DNA of 64,000 nucleotides from Cryptosporangium aurantiacum (GTDB lineage Bacteria; Actinomycetota; Actinomycetes; Mycobacteriales; Cryptosporangiaceae): the NCBI RefSeq assembly GCF_900143005.1, contig NZ_FRCS01000003.1, positions 248,001 to 312,000 of the forward strand, read 5' to 3'. Below the pieces are notes generated by a model. That model ran no database searches, was not told the origin of the DNA, and saw nothing but the letters and a program-made list of their open reading frames with translations. The position numbers and the translations under genes are program-made. Below, piece after piece: positions 18,015-26,145 of the stretch (position 1 is the stretch's first letter; each line of letters starts with the position of its first letter).

Positions 18015-18772
18015 CCGCCGTCCTGCGCACCACCGGCCTGGCCGTCCGCTACGGCGGCGTCAGCGCACTCAGCGACGCCGACCTCACCGTCGAAGCCGGG
18101 GAACTCGTCGGACTGATCGGACCGAACGGCGCCGGCAAGACCACCTTCATCGACGCGGTCACTGGCTTCGCCCGCTCGACCGGGCGTGTGGAGCTCACCG
18201 GCCGCGAGCTCACCGGACTCCCGCCCCACGTCCGAGCCCGACACGGCCTGGCCCGCACCTGGCAGGCGGCGGAGCTGTTCGACGACCTCTCGGTCCGCGA
18301 CAACGTCATCGTCGCCGCCGGCGGCCCCGGGTTCCGCCGCACGGCCAGGGAGCTACTGCGCGGACGAGGTGAGGGAGCCGCGGCGGCGGACGCCGTCCTC
18401 GATCGGCTCGGACTCACCGAACTCGCCGACACCGAGCCGACGCAGCTCAGCCAGGGACAGCGCAAGCTGGTCGGCGTCGCAAGGGCACTGGCCGCCCGAC
18501 CGGCGCTGCTCTGCCTCGACGAGCCCGCCGCGGGCCTCGACAGCACCGAGAGCGCCGGGCTCGGCAAGCATCTGCGATCTGTCGTCGACGGGGGCACGCC
18601 GATGCTGCTCGTCGACCACGACATGGGACTCGTGCTGTCGGTCTGCGACCGCGTGGTCGTGCTGGACTTCGGGCGGGTCATCGCCGATGGGCCGCCCGAG
18701 GAGATCCGGACTGACCAGCGCGTTCTCACCGCCTATCTGGGCAGCAGCGCATCGCCGGAGGCGACACGATGA
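18011..18772 (+). CDS. ABC transporter ATP-binding protein, LivG-like
   Basis: A 253-residue ATPase starting at ATG 18011. Walker A is GPNGAGKTT, the signature is [15 protein letters not shown] and Walker B is [12 protein letters not shown], followed by [19 protein letters not shown]. The C-terminus [18 protein letters not shown] is typical of LivG rather than LivF. It energises the LivHM fusion permease and overlaps both neighbours by four bases. Confidence 0.92.
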   Translation: MTAVLRTTGLAVRYGGVSALSDADLTVEAGELVGLIGPNGAGKTTFIDAVTGFARSTGRVELTGRELTGLPPHVRARHGLARTWQAAELFDDLSVRDNVIVAAGGPGFRRTARELLRGRGEGAAAADAVLDRLGLTELADTEPTQLSQGQRKLVGVARALAARPALLCLDEPAAGLDSTESAGLGKHLRSVVDGGTPMLLVDHDMGLVLSVCDRVVVLDFGRVIADGPPEEIRTDQRVLTAYLGSSASPEATR

Positions 18773-19479
18773 CCCACCGGCTGCAACTCCACGGCCTGAC
18801 CACCGGATACGGCAACAGCACCGTCGTCCGCGCACTCGACCTGCACGTCGGGCGCGGGGAGGTCATCGCCCTGCTCGGCGCCAACGGCGCCGGCAAGTCC
18901 ACCACCCTGCGCGCCATCTCCGGGCTGCTCCCGGCCGGCAGCGGCCGGATCGACGTCGACGGACGAGACGTCACGAACCTCGCGTCCCACCGGCGAGCCC
19001 GCGGCGGGCTCTCCCACGTCCTCGAGGGACGGGGAGTCTTCGCCGGCCTCACCGTCGGCGAACACTTCCGCCTCGGGCACCGCGGCGAGCACCTCGACGG
19101 CTCACTCGCCCGCGACTACTTCCCCGCCCTGGCCGATCTGTGGCAGCGCCCCGCCGGGCTCCTCTCCGGCGGGGAGCAGCAGATGCTCGCCCTCGCCCGC
19201 GCACTGGCCCGGAAACCGGTGCTGCTGCTCGTCGACGAGCTCAGCCTCGGTCTCGCCCCGGTCATCGTCGAGCGCCTGCTGCCGACGGTCCGGCGGTACG
19301 CCGACGACGAAGGCGCCGGCGTACTCCTCGTCGAGCAGCACGTCCCTCTCGCTCTCGAGGTCGCGGACCGGGGCTACGTGCTCTCCCACGGCGAACTGGT
19401 CCTCGAACGGCCCGCCGCAGACCTTCGCGACGACCACGACCTGCTCGCCGCGAGCTATCTCGGTGAAGCCGCCACCTGA
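18769..19479 (+). CDS. ABC transporter ATP-binding protein, LivF-like
   Basis: A 236-residue ATPase with Walker [10 protein letters not shown], signature [15 protein letters not shown] and Walker [14 protein letters not shown], then [18 protein letters not shown], all typical of LivF. Together with LivG it forms the cytoplasmic heterodimer of the importer. The ATG overlaps the LivG stop. The periplasmic-type binding protein follows after 31 bases. Confidence 0.92.
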   Translation: MTHRLQLHGLTTGYGNSTVVRALDLHVGRGEVIALLGANGAGKSTTLRAISGLLPAGSGRIDVDGRDVTNLASHRRARGGLSHVLEGRGVFAGLTVGEHFRLGHRGEHLDGSLARDYFPALADLWQRPAGLLSGGEQQMLALARALARKPVLLLVDELSLGLAPVIVERLLPTVRRYADDEGAGVLLVEQHVPLALEVADRGYVLSHGELVLERPAADLRDDHDLLAASYLGEAAT

Positions 19480-19510
19480 CCAGCCTCTTCCAACGACGAA
19501 GGAGACCCGC

Positions 19511-20812
19511 ATGCCCACTCGCCGGACCTCCATCGCCGCGGCACTAGCCGCGGCGATGGTCGCCATCGCACTCACCGCCTGCGACAAAGCCCCGGACACC
19601 ACCGCCGAGCCCAGCGGAAGCGCCACCTCAGAAGACCTCTCCGCGGAATCGGTGCGCACGATGCTCGCCTACACCGGCGGCAAGGAAGGCACCGCCGACA
19701 AGACACCGATCACGATCGGCTACGTCAACAGCGAAGGAGGCCCGAACGCCTTCCCGGACTACACCACCCAGATCGAGTCGGCCGTCGCGCTGGTCAACTC
19801 GAAGCTCGGTGGGATCGACGGCCACCCGATCCAGCTGAAGAAGTGCCTCGTGCCCGGCGTCGAGGAGCAGGGCCAGAAGTGCGCGCAGGAGTTCCTGAGC
19901 GACCCGAAGGTCGTCGCTGTCCTCGAGGGCGCGCTCGACACCGGCGCCCAGTCGTTCCACTCCACGCTCGGCGGGAAGCTGCCCGTGCTCGGCATGATGG
20001 CGACCTCCCTGGCCGGCGCCCACGATCGCAACGCCTACTACCTGTCGGGCGGGCAATTCGGCGCGGCGAGCCTCGTCACCTACGCCAAGGAGCACCTGAA
20101 GGCCAAGTCGGTCGCGATGATCTCCGCCGCCGGCCTACCCGTCGCCGTACAGGCCGCCACCGCGCTCAAGAACGGCTTCCGCGCCGCAGGCATCGACGTC
20201 ACCCAGGCCACCTACGCGCCCACCAGCACCGACTACGTTCCCTCGATCACCGCGAGCGGCGCGCAGAAAGCCGACATGGTGCTGCCGCTGGTCGTGGTCC
20301 CCGGCCAGTGCCTCGCGCTGGCCAAGGCACTGCAGCAAGTGCCGGTCACCGCGCCCGTCGTGACGTTCAACAGCTGCCTCGGCAGCGCGGTCGAGAAAGG
20401 GCTCGGCGACTACCCGAAGTGGACATACATGTCCCCGACCGTGAACGGCGACAGCACTGACGCCAACCCTGAGACAGCCGCGCAGATCAAGGCCTACCAG
20501 GAGTGGTTCACCCCGCTACGGCCGACGGTCACGACCGCCGCGAGCGGCGTCCAGAGCCTGCAGCTGACGCTCACCCTCGCCAAGCTGCTCCAGGGCTCCG
20601 GAGACACCGTCACCGCGCAGACCTCGGCCGCCTCCTTCAAGTCGTTCACCGAACCGGTCTTCCTCGGTTCGCCGCGGATCGCGTTCGGCGCGAATCCCGC
20701 CTTCCCCGCGGTCGGCTCGCTGGCCAACCGCTTCTACACCTACGAGGGCAAGGACACCTGGAAGGACGCCACCGGCGGCCAGTGGGTCGTCCCGGCCATC
20801 CCCCGCAGCTGA
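19511..20812 (+). CDS. ABC transporter substrate-binding lipoprotein (Leu/Ile/Val-type fold)
   Basis: ATG 19511 is preceded by GAAGGAGA and begins a lipoprotein signal (RRTSIAAALAAAMVAIALTAC) with the lipobox LTAC, so the mature 400-residue protein is lipid-anchored outside the membrane. The mature part has the type I periplasmic-binding fold: ITIGYVNSEGGPNAFPDY, LNSKLGG-like VNSKLGGIDGHPIQL and VVAVLEGALDTGAQS. It delivers the ligand to LivHM. The specificity cannot be read, but the operon context suggests an aromatic acid or its breakdown product. Confidence 0.9.
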   Translation: MPTRRTSIAAALAAAMVAIALTACDKAPDTTAEPSGSATSEDLSAESVRTMLAYTGGKEGTADKTPITIGYVNSEGGPNAFPDYTTQIESAVALVNSKLGGIDGHPIQLKKCLVPGVEEQGQKCAQEFLSDPKVVAVLEGALDTGAQSFHSTLGGKLPVLGMMATSLAGAHDRNAYYLSGGQFGAASLVTYAKEHLKAKSVAMISAAGLPVAVQAATALKNGFRAAGIDVTQATYAPTSTDYVPSITASGAQKADMVLPLVVVPGQCLALAKALQQVPVTAPVVTFNSCLGSAVEKGLGDYPKWTYMSPTVNGDSTDANPETAAQIKAYQEWFTPLRPTVTTAASGVQSLQLTLTLAKLLQGSGDTVTAQTSAASFKSFTEPVFLGSPRIAFGANPAFPAVGSLANRFYTYEGKDTWKDATGGQWVVPAIPRS

Positions 20813-20857
20813 CCTGACGGATCCACCGGTCGCCCGTCGGAGAAACGGAGTACTGCC

Positions 20858-21208
20858 ATGACAGCCCGATCCCTCGCCCCCGTTCTGCCGGTCGACGACT
20901 TACTGGCAGCGGTCGCGGTCTACACGCGGCTACTCGGCGTCCTCCCGACCTTCGTCGACGGCGACCGGTGGGCCCAGTTCGACCTCGCCGGCCACCGGCT
21001 CGCGCTCGCCGGGCGGGACCGTGCCGCGGACCATCCCGGGGTGCTCCTCAAGGTCGACGACCTTCGTTCCGCCCGGGCGGAAGCAGTCGCCGCCGGTCTA
21101 CCCGTCGAGGAAATCCAGACCGGCCCGCACGAGCATCGATGTGTCGTCACCGGGCCCGGCGGATGGCCGGTGGTCCTCTACAGCCCGGCGCCAAAGGAGC
21201 AGCAATGA
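20858..21208 (+). CDS. VOC (glyoxalase/bleomycin-resistance) family protein
   Basis: A 116-residue single-domain protein with the paired beta-alpha-beta-beta-beta layout. It reads LPVDDLLAAVAVYTRLLGV at the N-terminus, WAQFDLAGHRLALAG mid-way and a C-terminal GPGGWPVVLYSP. Family members are metal-dependent isomerases, dioxygenases, epimerases or binding proteins. The stop overlaps the flavin reductase start (ATGA), so it belongs to that unit. The metal-ligand pattern is not complete enough to call a reaction. Confidence 0.75.
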   Translation: MTARSLAPVLPVDDLLAAVAVYTRLLGVLPTFVDGDRWAQFDLAGHRLALAGRDRAADHPGVLLKVDDLRSARAEAVAAGLPVEEIQTGPHEHRCVVTGPGGWPVVLYSPAPKEQQ

Positions 21209-21708
21209 CTGATGCGCCGACGCTGACCGACCCGGCCCGGTTCCGGCAAGTCCTCGCCCACTTCTGCAGCGGAATCGTCGTCGTCACCGCACTCGACGGC
21301 GACCAGCCGATCGGACTGACCTGCCAGTCGTTCTCCGCCCTGTCACTGGACCCGCCGCTCGTGCAGTTCAGCCCCGCCAGATCCTCGACCACCTGGCCCC
21401 GTATCCGCGCCACGGGCCGATTCGCGATCAACATCCTCGCCGCTCACCAGCGGGCCGTGAGCCAAACGTTCGCGGTAAGCGGCGGTGACAAATTCGCCGG
21501 GCTCCGCTGGCACGCCGGCCCGCACGGACAACCGCTCCTGGACGGCGCGCTCGCCCACATCGAATGCCGCCTGACCGACAGCTACCCCGGCGGCGACCAC
21601 GAGATCGTGGTCGGCCACGTGCTGGATCTGGTCACCTCCGAGGAATCGACCGACCCGCTTCTCTACTTCCGCAGCCAGTACCGGCGACTCCAGCCATGGG
21701 AGTCCTGA
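21205..21708 (+). CDS. Flavin reductase of the two-component monooxygenase type
   Basis: A 167-residue split-barrel flavin reductase starting at ATG 21205. Motifs are CSGIVVVTALDGDQPIGLT, CQSFSALSLDPPLVQFS, RFAINILAAHQRAVSQTFA and PGGDHEIVVGHVLDL. It would supply FMNH2 or FADH2 to a monooxygenase. Candidate partners are the LLM enzymes at 13376-14809 and 29649-30698, which lack an adjacent reductase. It is the last gene of the liv transport run and is followed, after 107 bases, by a TetR gene. Confidence 0.88.
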   Translation: MTDAPTLTDPARFRQVLAHFCSGIVVVTALDGDQPIGLTCQSFSALSLDPPLVQFSPARSSTTWPRIRATGRFAINILAAHQRAVSQTFAVSGGDKFAGLRWHAGPHGQPLLDGALAHIECRLTDSYPGGDHEIVVGHVLDLVTSEESTDPLLYFRSQYRRLQPWES

Positions 21709-21815
21709 GAACCGCCCTGCACCCGGTCGGCGACGCGCGTCGCATGCGGTCGGCAACCTTGCGGTGGCCGGACCATGAGCGACTCCTGCGCTCAAACCCA
21801 CGTTAGGATTTCGCG

Positions 21816-22466
21816 GTGCAACCACAGACCGACGAGTCAGTAGCACCGGACGGCACGGAGAGGCCGCGCCGCCGCCGACGCCGCACCTCGCAGAAGCAAC
21901 TCGACGAACGCGCGCAGATAAAAGCCTCGATCGTGGCGGCCGCCCTCCCAGTCTTCGCCGAGCGCGGCTACACCCAGACGACCCTGGACAGCGTCGCCAA
22001 GCTCGTCGGCCTCACTCGCTCGGGAATTCTGCACCATTTCGCCTCGAAAGAGGCGCTGTTCCTCGCCGTGCTGGAGCGGCAACGGGCCTGGGCGCAGCAG
22101 CAGGTTGACTCCGCGGACCGCTCCACCACCCGCGGACTGTCGGCATTCCTCGGCCACGCCGGCCACGCTCGCGTGCCGCTCCAGCTCGTCCACGTCCTCG
22201 CGGCTGAAGCGATCGCCGGAAACGAGGCGGCCGCCGGCTACGTCGCCGAGCGAGCGGACTTCGTCCGCAGCGAGATCCGCCGCCGCCTGCAGGAAAGCCG
22301 CGAGCGCGGCGAGGTCGACCCCGCGATCGATCTCGACGAGGCCACAACACTTGTCGCCGCCACACTGAACGGGCTGCAGGCGGCCTGGCTGCTCGACGCC
22401 GACGTCCCGACCGAGCCGGCGTTCGACCTCCTGCTACGGCTACTCGGACCAAGGCCGACAGCGTGA
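21816..22466 (+). CDS. TetR/AcrR-family transcriptional regulator
   Basis: A 216-residue protein from GTG 21816. The first 30 residues are basic (RPRRRRRRTSQKQL). The helix-turn-helix spans about residues 33-80 (AALPVFAERGYTQTTLDSVA, GLTRSGILHHFASKEALF) and a TetR ligand domain follows. A sequence one base different from its likely operator lies at 21828-21841, inside the first codons. Either the true start is further downstream or the protein blocks elongation or initiation of its own gene. It probably regulates the divergent amidohydrolase and liv operons through the palindromes at 15867-15915. Confidence 0.88.
   Translation: MQPQTDESVAPDGTERPRRRRRRTSQKQLDERAQIKASIVAAALPVFAERGYTQTTLDSVAKLVGLTRSGILHHFASKEALFLAVLERQRAWAQQQVDSADRSTTRGLSAFLGHAGHARVPLQLVHVLAAEAIAGNEAAAGYVAERADFVRSEIRRRLQESRERGEVDPAIDLDEATTLVAATLNGLQAAWLLDADVPTEPAFDLLLRLLGPRPTA
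21828..21841. promoter_or_regulatory. Third copy of the ACTGACGAGTCAGT operator
   Basis: ACCGACGAGTCAGT differs from the 15902-15915 site at a single position. It overlaps the first codons of the TetR gene, as expected for negative autoregulation, and ties that regulator to the operons at 13376-15825 and 16023-21708. Confidence 0.65.
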
Positions 22467-22599
22467 TAGACCCCGCCCAACCCCCGCAAAGTAAAGAAGT
22501 CCGTGCCTGCAGCGGGAGACCACTCGCACCCGTCGGCACGATCAGAGGACGGTGTGGCTCGGCGCAATCGGAGTCCTGACCGCCATCGGCCGCACCCGC

Positions 22600-22722
22600 C
22601 GGGCGCCCTCTGCCGCGGCAAGGGTCCGGCGACCGCTTGCACGCTGGACGCCTCCACGATCAGCCGGTTCGTCGGCGCCCTGGTCGACCGGGGCCTGGTC
22701 GAGCGTCGACCGGACCCGGGCT
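22600..22722 (+). pseudogene. MarR-family regulator remnant
   Basis: From about 22634 the plus strand reads TLDASTISRFVGALVDRGL and then VERRPDPG, the recognition helix and start of the wing of a MarR-type winged helix. The expected continuation (DRRxxxxxLTxxG) is lost except for a displaced GDRR. Nothing recognisable as the N- or C-terminal dimerisation helices remains. The rest of 22467-22724 is featureless. Confidence 0.5.
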
Positions 22723-22724
22723 GG

Positions 22725-23741
22725 CTAGGTGACCGTCGGCGCATTCGTCCATGCACCGTAGTACGGGGGCGGGACGTCGGCGCTCTCCCGGACGCACCGG
22801 TTGCGCTGGCGTCCGAGGCCGGTGATCTCGCTCTCGATCAGGTCGCCGTCGGTGAGGAATTGTCCGTGCTGGCGCCCGTTTCCTGGCGGGGAACCGGCCA
22901 GCAGCAGATCGCCTGCCTGCAACCGGACCCGTTCGGAGGCGTAGGCGATCAGGTGCGGGAAGTCGAACACCATGTCGTCGGCCGGCCAGTCCTGCATGGT
23001 GCGGCCGTTGAGCCGGAGCGTGATCCGGGTCGTCGACAGGTCGACGAACGGCGCCGGGACGATGAAGGGCCCGGCCGGTTTGAACCCGGGCTGGTGCTTG
23101 GCGATCCAGTCGTAGCCCCAGGGGATGTCGGTGCGCCGGAACAGGTCGACGGTGCCGAGGTCGTTGACCATGACGTAGCCGGCGATCAGCTCGGCCGCGC
23201 GCGTCGGCGAGGCATTGCGCGCGGTGCCCCCGAGCACCGCAGCGACCTCGAGTTCCCAGTCGTGCTGGGCGCCGACGGCCGAGAGCACGACGTCGTCGTC
23301 CGCGCCGGCCAGCGAGGAATGGAGCCCGGCCCAGAGGAAAGGCGTGCCCTCCTCCGCGCGCTTCTCCATCATCGCGTAGTTGCGCGCGAAGAACTGCGCG
23401 TCGGTCTCGCCCGGCCGACGATTGTGCTGGTTGAAGTCGTTCTTGGTAAGCATCTCGGCGACGTGCTGCTTGTTGTTGGCTCCGGCGCAGAGCAGGTTGG
23501 GGTGGGCCAGCGGCGGCAGCGCCCGGACGCGCTCGAATCGGTGGGTGGCCGGTGTCCGCGCCAGCTGACGGAGCGTCTCGAAGCTGCCGGGCCAGGCGTC
23601 GAGAATCGCGTGCGTGTCCCTGAAGTGCTCGGACACGTCGACGACGTCACCGTCGGGGCGGACGAGCGCGGCGAAGCGACGGCCACCCTCGTCGAGGGTA
23701 GAGATGCCGAACGTGTCTGGCAGGAGCCCTGTCATGGTCAT
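22725..23741 (-). CDS. Fumarylacetoacetate hydrolase (FAH) family protein
   Basis: A 338-residue FAH-superfamily protein. The C-terminal catalytic domain carries the metal-binding acidic motif in AQHDWELEVAAVLGG, then AGYVMVNDLG, FKPAGPFIVPAPF and LAGSPPGNG. Members hydrolyse C-C bonds of 3-oxo or 2,4-dioxo acids, decarboxylate oxaloacetate analogues, or hydrate meta-cleavage products. Next to a LigAB-type dioxygenase and an FAD hydroxylase it is a natural late step of an aromatic meta-cleavage route. It is nine bases downstream of the hydroxylase gene in a minus-strand operon. Confidence 0.85.
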   Translation of the reverse strand: MTMTGLLPDTFGISTLDEGGRRFAALVRPDGDVVDVSEHFRDTHAILDAWPGSFETLRQLARTPATHRFERVRALPPLAHPNLLCAGANNKQHVAEMLTKNDFNQHNRRPGETDAQFFARNYAMMEKRAEEGTPFLWAGLHSSLAGADDDVVLSAVGAQHDWELEVAAVLGGTARNASPTRAAELIAGYVMVNDLGTVDLFRRTDIPWGYDWIAKHQPGFKPAGPFIVPAPFVDLSTTRITLRLNGRTMQDWPADDMVFDFPHLIAYASERVRLQAGDLLLAGSPPGNGRQHGQFLTDGDLIESEITGLGRQRNRCVRESADVPPPYYGAWTNAPTVT

Positions 23742-23750
23742 GGTGTCCCC

Positions 23751-24884
23751 TCAGTAGGGCGCGGAGAGCGCGCCGAGGGCGCGGCCGCGGACGGCTCCGA
23801 TCGCGCGCTGGTCGGCATTCGACTTCTGCATCTCCAGCAGTTCGACGCTGACCTCGACCACCGTCCGGACGCGGTCGATGCGGCGGGCCATGAACGCGTC
23901 GAGGGCCTTTTCCGGAGTCGGCGTGGCGGCGAGTTCCTGGGCGAGTACGACGGCGTCCTCCAGGGCCATACCCCCGCCCGAGGACAGCAGCGCGGTGGTC
24001 GCATGCGCGGCATCGCCGATCACGGTGACGCGGCCGCGGTGCCACGGCTCAGGGACCAGCAGCCACTCGAACGGCCGGGCCAGGACGGTCTGGTCCTCGG
24101 TGATCGCGGTACGCAGCGCCTGTAGGTACGGTGCGGGGTAGGGCGCCAGCACGTCCCGCAGGAGCTGCCGGGCGGTGGCCGGATCGACCCTCTCGTTCGG
24201 CATGTCCAGGCCGGTGGCGAGGTACGTGACGTTGCTGGGAAGGGGCGCGATCGCGACCATCCCGCCGGTGCGCGTGTAGAAGCCGGGCTCGCCTTCCGGC
24301 CCGTCGTGCAGGATCCAGCGCAGGCTCATGTGTCCGGTGTAGATCGGTTGGATCAGGTCACCGTAAATCAGCCGGCGCACGGTCGAACGGATTCCGTCCG
24401 CGCCGACAACGAGGTCGTACCACCCGGTCGTGCCGTCGGTGAACGTCACGTCGACGCCGTCGGCGTCCTGCCGCAAAGTCTCGACGGTGGGGCCGACGCG
24501 ACGCGACGCGCCGGCGTCGTCCGCGGCCGCGCGCAGGATCCGGGCGAGTTCCGGACGGTAGATCGTGATGGCGCTCGGCAATCCGCTCGGTGGCGCGGGC
24601 GGACGCGGCGGCCCCGGCGGGCCGGGGATCGGTAGCCGAGTGCCATGCTCGTCGCGCAGCTCGTCGAACACACTGCGCCCAGGGCCGAGCACCCGCCCCG
24701 CCGCCGCACACGCGTCCAGCACCCCGATTTCGGCCAGGACGTCGACCGCGCGCCCGGTCAGCCCGATCGACGCACCTTCGGTGTCCTCGGTGACGTCGAC
24801 AAGGTCGGCGTCCGCTCCGATCCGGCGGAGGGCGATCCCGAGGCTCAACCCCGCGATGCCCGCCCCCACGATCAGGACTCTCAT
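23751..24884 (-). CDS. FAD-dependent aromatic hydroxylase (group A flavoprotein monooxygenase)
   Basis: A 377-residue flavoprotein beginning MRVLIVGAGIAGLSLGIAL, the GxGxxG FAD motif. The second FAD motif GDAAHATTALLSSGGGMAL is near residue 290, and a DG-type motif (VVGADGIRSTVR) near residue 155. These place it with the PHBH, salicylate and 6-hydroxynicotinate 3-monooxygenase class, which hydroxylates rings using NAD(P)H and O2. The product of such a step would be an ortho- or para-diol for the LigAB enzyme upstream on the same strand. The precise substrate is unknown. Confidence 0.87.
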   Translation of the reverse strand: MRVLIVGAGIAGLSLGIALRRIGADADLVDVTEDTEGASIGLTGRAVDVLAEIGVLDACAAAGRVLGPGRSVFDELRDEHGTRLPIPGPPGPPRPPAPPSGLPSAITIYRPELARILRAAADDAGASRRVGPTVETLRQDADGVDVTFTDGTTGWYDLVVGADGIRSTVRRLIYGDLIQPIYTGHMSLRWILHDGPEGEPGFYTRTGGMVAIAPLPSNVTYLATGLDMPNERVDPATARQLLRDVLAPYPAPYLQALRTAITEDQTVLARPFEWLLVPEPWHRGRVTVIGDAAHATTALLSSGGGMALEDAVVLAQELAATPTPEKALDAFMARRIDRVRTVVEVSVELLEMQKSNADQRAIGAVRGRALGALSAPY

Positions 24885-24922
24885 GTCGTCCTCTTTCTCT
24901 GCGTCGAGTTCGGAACGTCGGG

Positions 24923-25228
24923 TCAGGTGACGAGGTCGCTGGTCTGCAGGCCCTCGAGCTGCGCGAGGTAGCGCCCGACGAACGGCAGGCTGAAGCCGCC
25001 CTCCAGGCGGAGCGCGAAGTTGTAGAGAAGGAACGGATGCGCTCCCGCGAGGAATAGCGTGCGGATGTCGACCGCGATCAGGGCCTCACGGAGCGACGGG
25101 GACAGCGCTCGGCCGGCCAGGTACGCCGGTGGCGTTGCCCTGAACCGCTCAAGCGCCTCTCCGCCGCGGCAGACCTCCCACAGGACGCGGTTGAGGGCAT
25201 ACCGCTCGCCGCTCACCGGAGCACCCAC
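24923..25228 (-). CDS. LigA-like small subunit of extradiol dioxygenase
   Basis: A 101-residue helical protein resembling the alpha subunit (LigA) of protocatechuate 4,5-dioxygenase: RYALNRVLWEVCRGGEALER, then RTLFLAGAHPFLLYNFAL. In that enzyme the alpha subunit caps the active site of the LigB beta subunit. The start overlaps the end of the ligB-like gene by 16 bases, which supports a coupled alpha-beta pair, although here the order is beta then alpha. Confidence 0.75.
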   Translation of the reverse strand: MGAPVSGERYALNRVLWEVCRGGEALERFRATPPAYLAGRALSPSLREALIAVDIRTLFLAGAHPFLLYNFALRLEGGFSLPFVGRYLAQLEGLQTSDLVT

Positions 25229-26064
25229 TCGGCGAACCCGCAGGCCGGTCCGAACTCGCTGGCCACCATCGAGGACCAGTCGGGACTTCGGCCGCCGACC
25301 AGGCCCAGCGCGAACACGTAGTCGAGAAAGCCCGGGGTGCCGGTGCCCGCCTCGATCATCCGCTCATAGGTGCAGTCCTCGAGGAGTTCCTCGGCCTTGC
25401 CCTCGGTGAACAGCCGCCAGGTGCGCCGGTCCCACTCGGTCTCCGGCTCGACGCGGAAGCGTGCCATCGCCGGTCCGCCGATCGCGTTGGACAGATGCCC
25501 GCTGGCGATCACCGCGACCCGGATGTCCTCCGGGTAGGCGTCGATCAGCTCCGCGACGATGCGACCGAGGTCGAAGAAGCGGCCTGCGGTGGCCAGTGGC
25601 GGGGCCATGACGTTGGTGAACAGCGGGACGACCGGCAGGTCCTGCTCGGGACGGAGAAAGCCGAGCGGAACGGTGAAGCCGTGGTCGACGGTGAAGTCGT
25701 CGGAGTATCCGAAGTCCACCGACCGGGTGAGCCCTTGCCGCAGCAGGTAGCGGGCCAGCTCACCGTCTGCGGCGGTGTCGTACGCGTCCACGCCGAACAG
25801 CTCGCGTTCGTGCGGGAACGGCCCGGCCACTCGCGGGGCCTTCCCGATCAGAAACGTCGGCATGTTGTCCAGGAACCACTGGCTGAGGTGATCCCCCGCG
25901 ACGACCAGTAACACGTCGGGCCGGGCCGCGGCCAGCCGTGCGCGCAACTCCGTGAAGTGGCCGATCACCTGCCGCAACGGCGGCGGTGCCGCCTCGCCCG
26001 CGCGGGCCGACCCGGGCAGGGTCGGATCGTGCGGAACGCAGAGGACCTCGACGACGCGCGCCAC
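25213..26064 (-). CDS. LigB-type class III extradiol ring-cleavage dioxygenase, catalytic subunit
   Basis: GTG 26064 is selected because GAGAGGAGG precedes it, giving 283 residues starting MARVVEVLCVPHDPTLPG. His12 then falls at the position of the first iron ligand of Sphingobium LigB. His59 in VVAGDHLSQWF is near its second, and the family segment DDFTVDHGFTVPLGFL follows. The enzyme would open a dihydroxylated aromatic ring by Fe(II)-dependent oxygen insertion. The third (Glu) ligand probably lies near the C-terminus but I did not align it. Upstream on the same strand is an APC permease, downstream the LigA-like subunit. Confidence 0.82.
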   Translation of the reverse strand: MARVVEVLCVPHDPTLPGSARAGEAAPPPLRQVIGHFTELRARLAAARPDVLLVVAGDHLSQWFLDNMPTFLIGKAPRVAGPFPHERELFGVDAYDTAADGELARYLLRQGLTRSVDFGYSDDFTVDHGFTVPLGFLRPEQDLPVVPLFTNVMAPPLATAGRFFDLGRIVAELIDAYPEDIRVAVIASGHLSNAIGGPAMARFRVEPETEWDRRTWRLFTEGKAEELLEDCTYERMIEAGTGTPGFLDYVFALGLVGGRSPDWSSMVASEFGPACGFAEWVLR

Positions 26065-26145
26065 GCGGTCCCTCCTCTCGAACTGGGAACACGCCAACTC
26101 TCGGATGCGCACGGCTATTCGGGAAGTCGATTCTCCGGATGCCGC

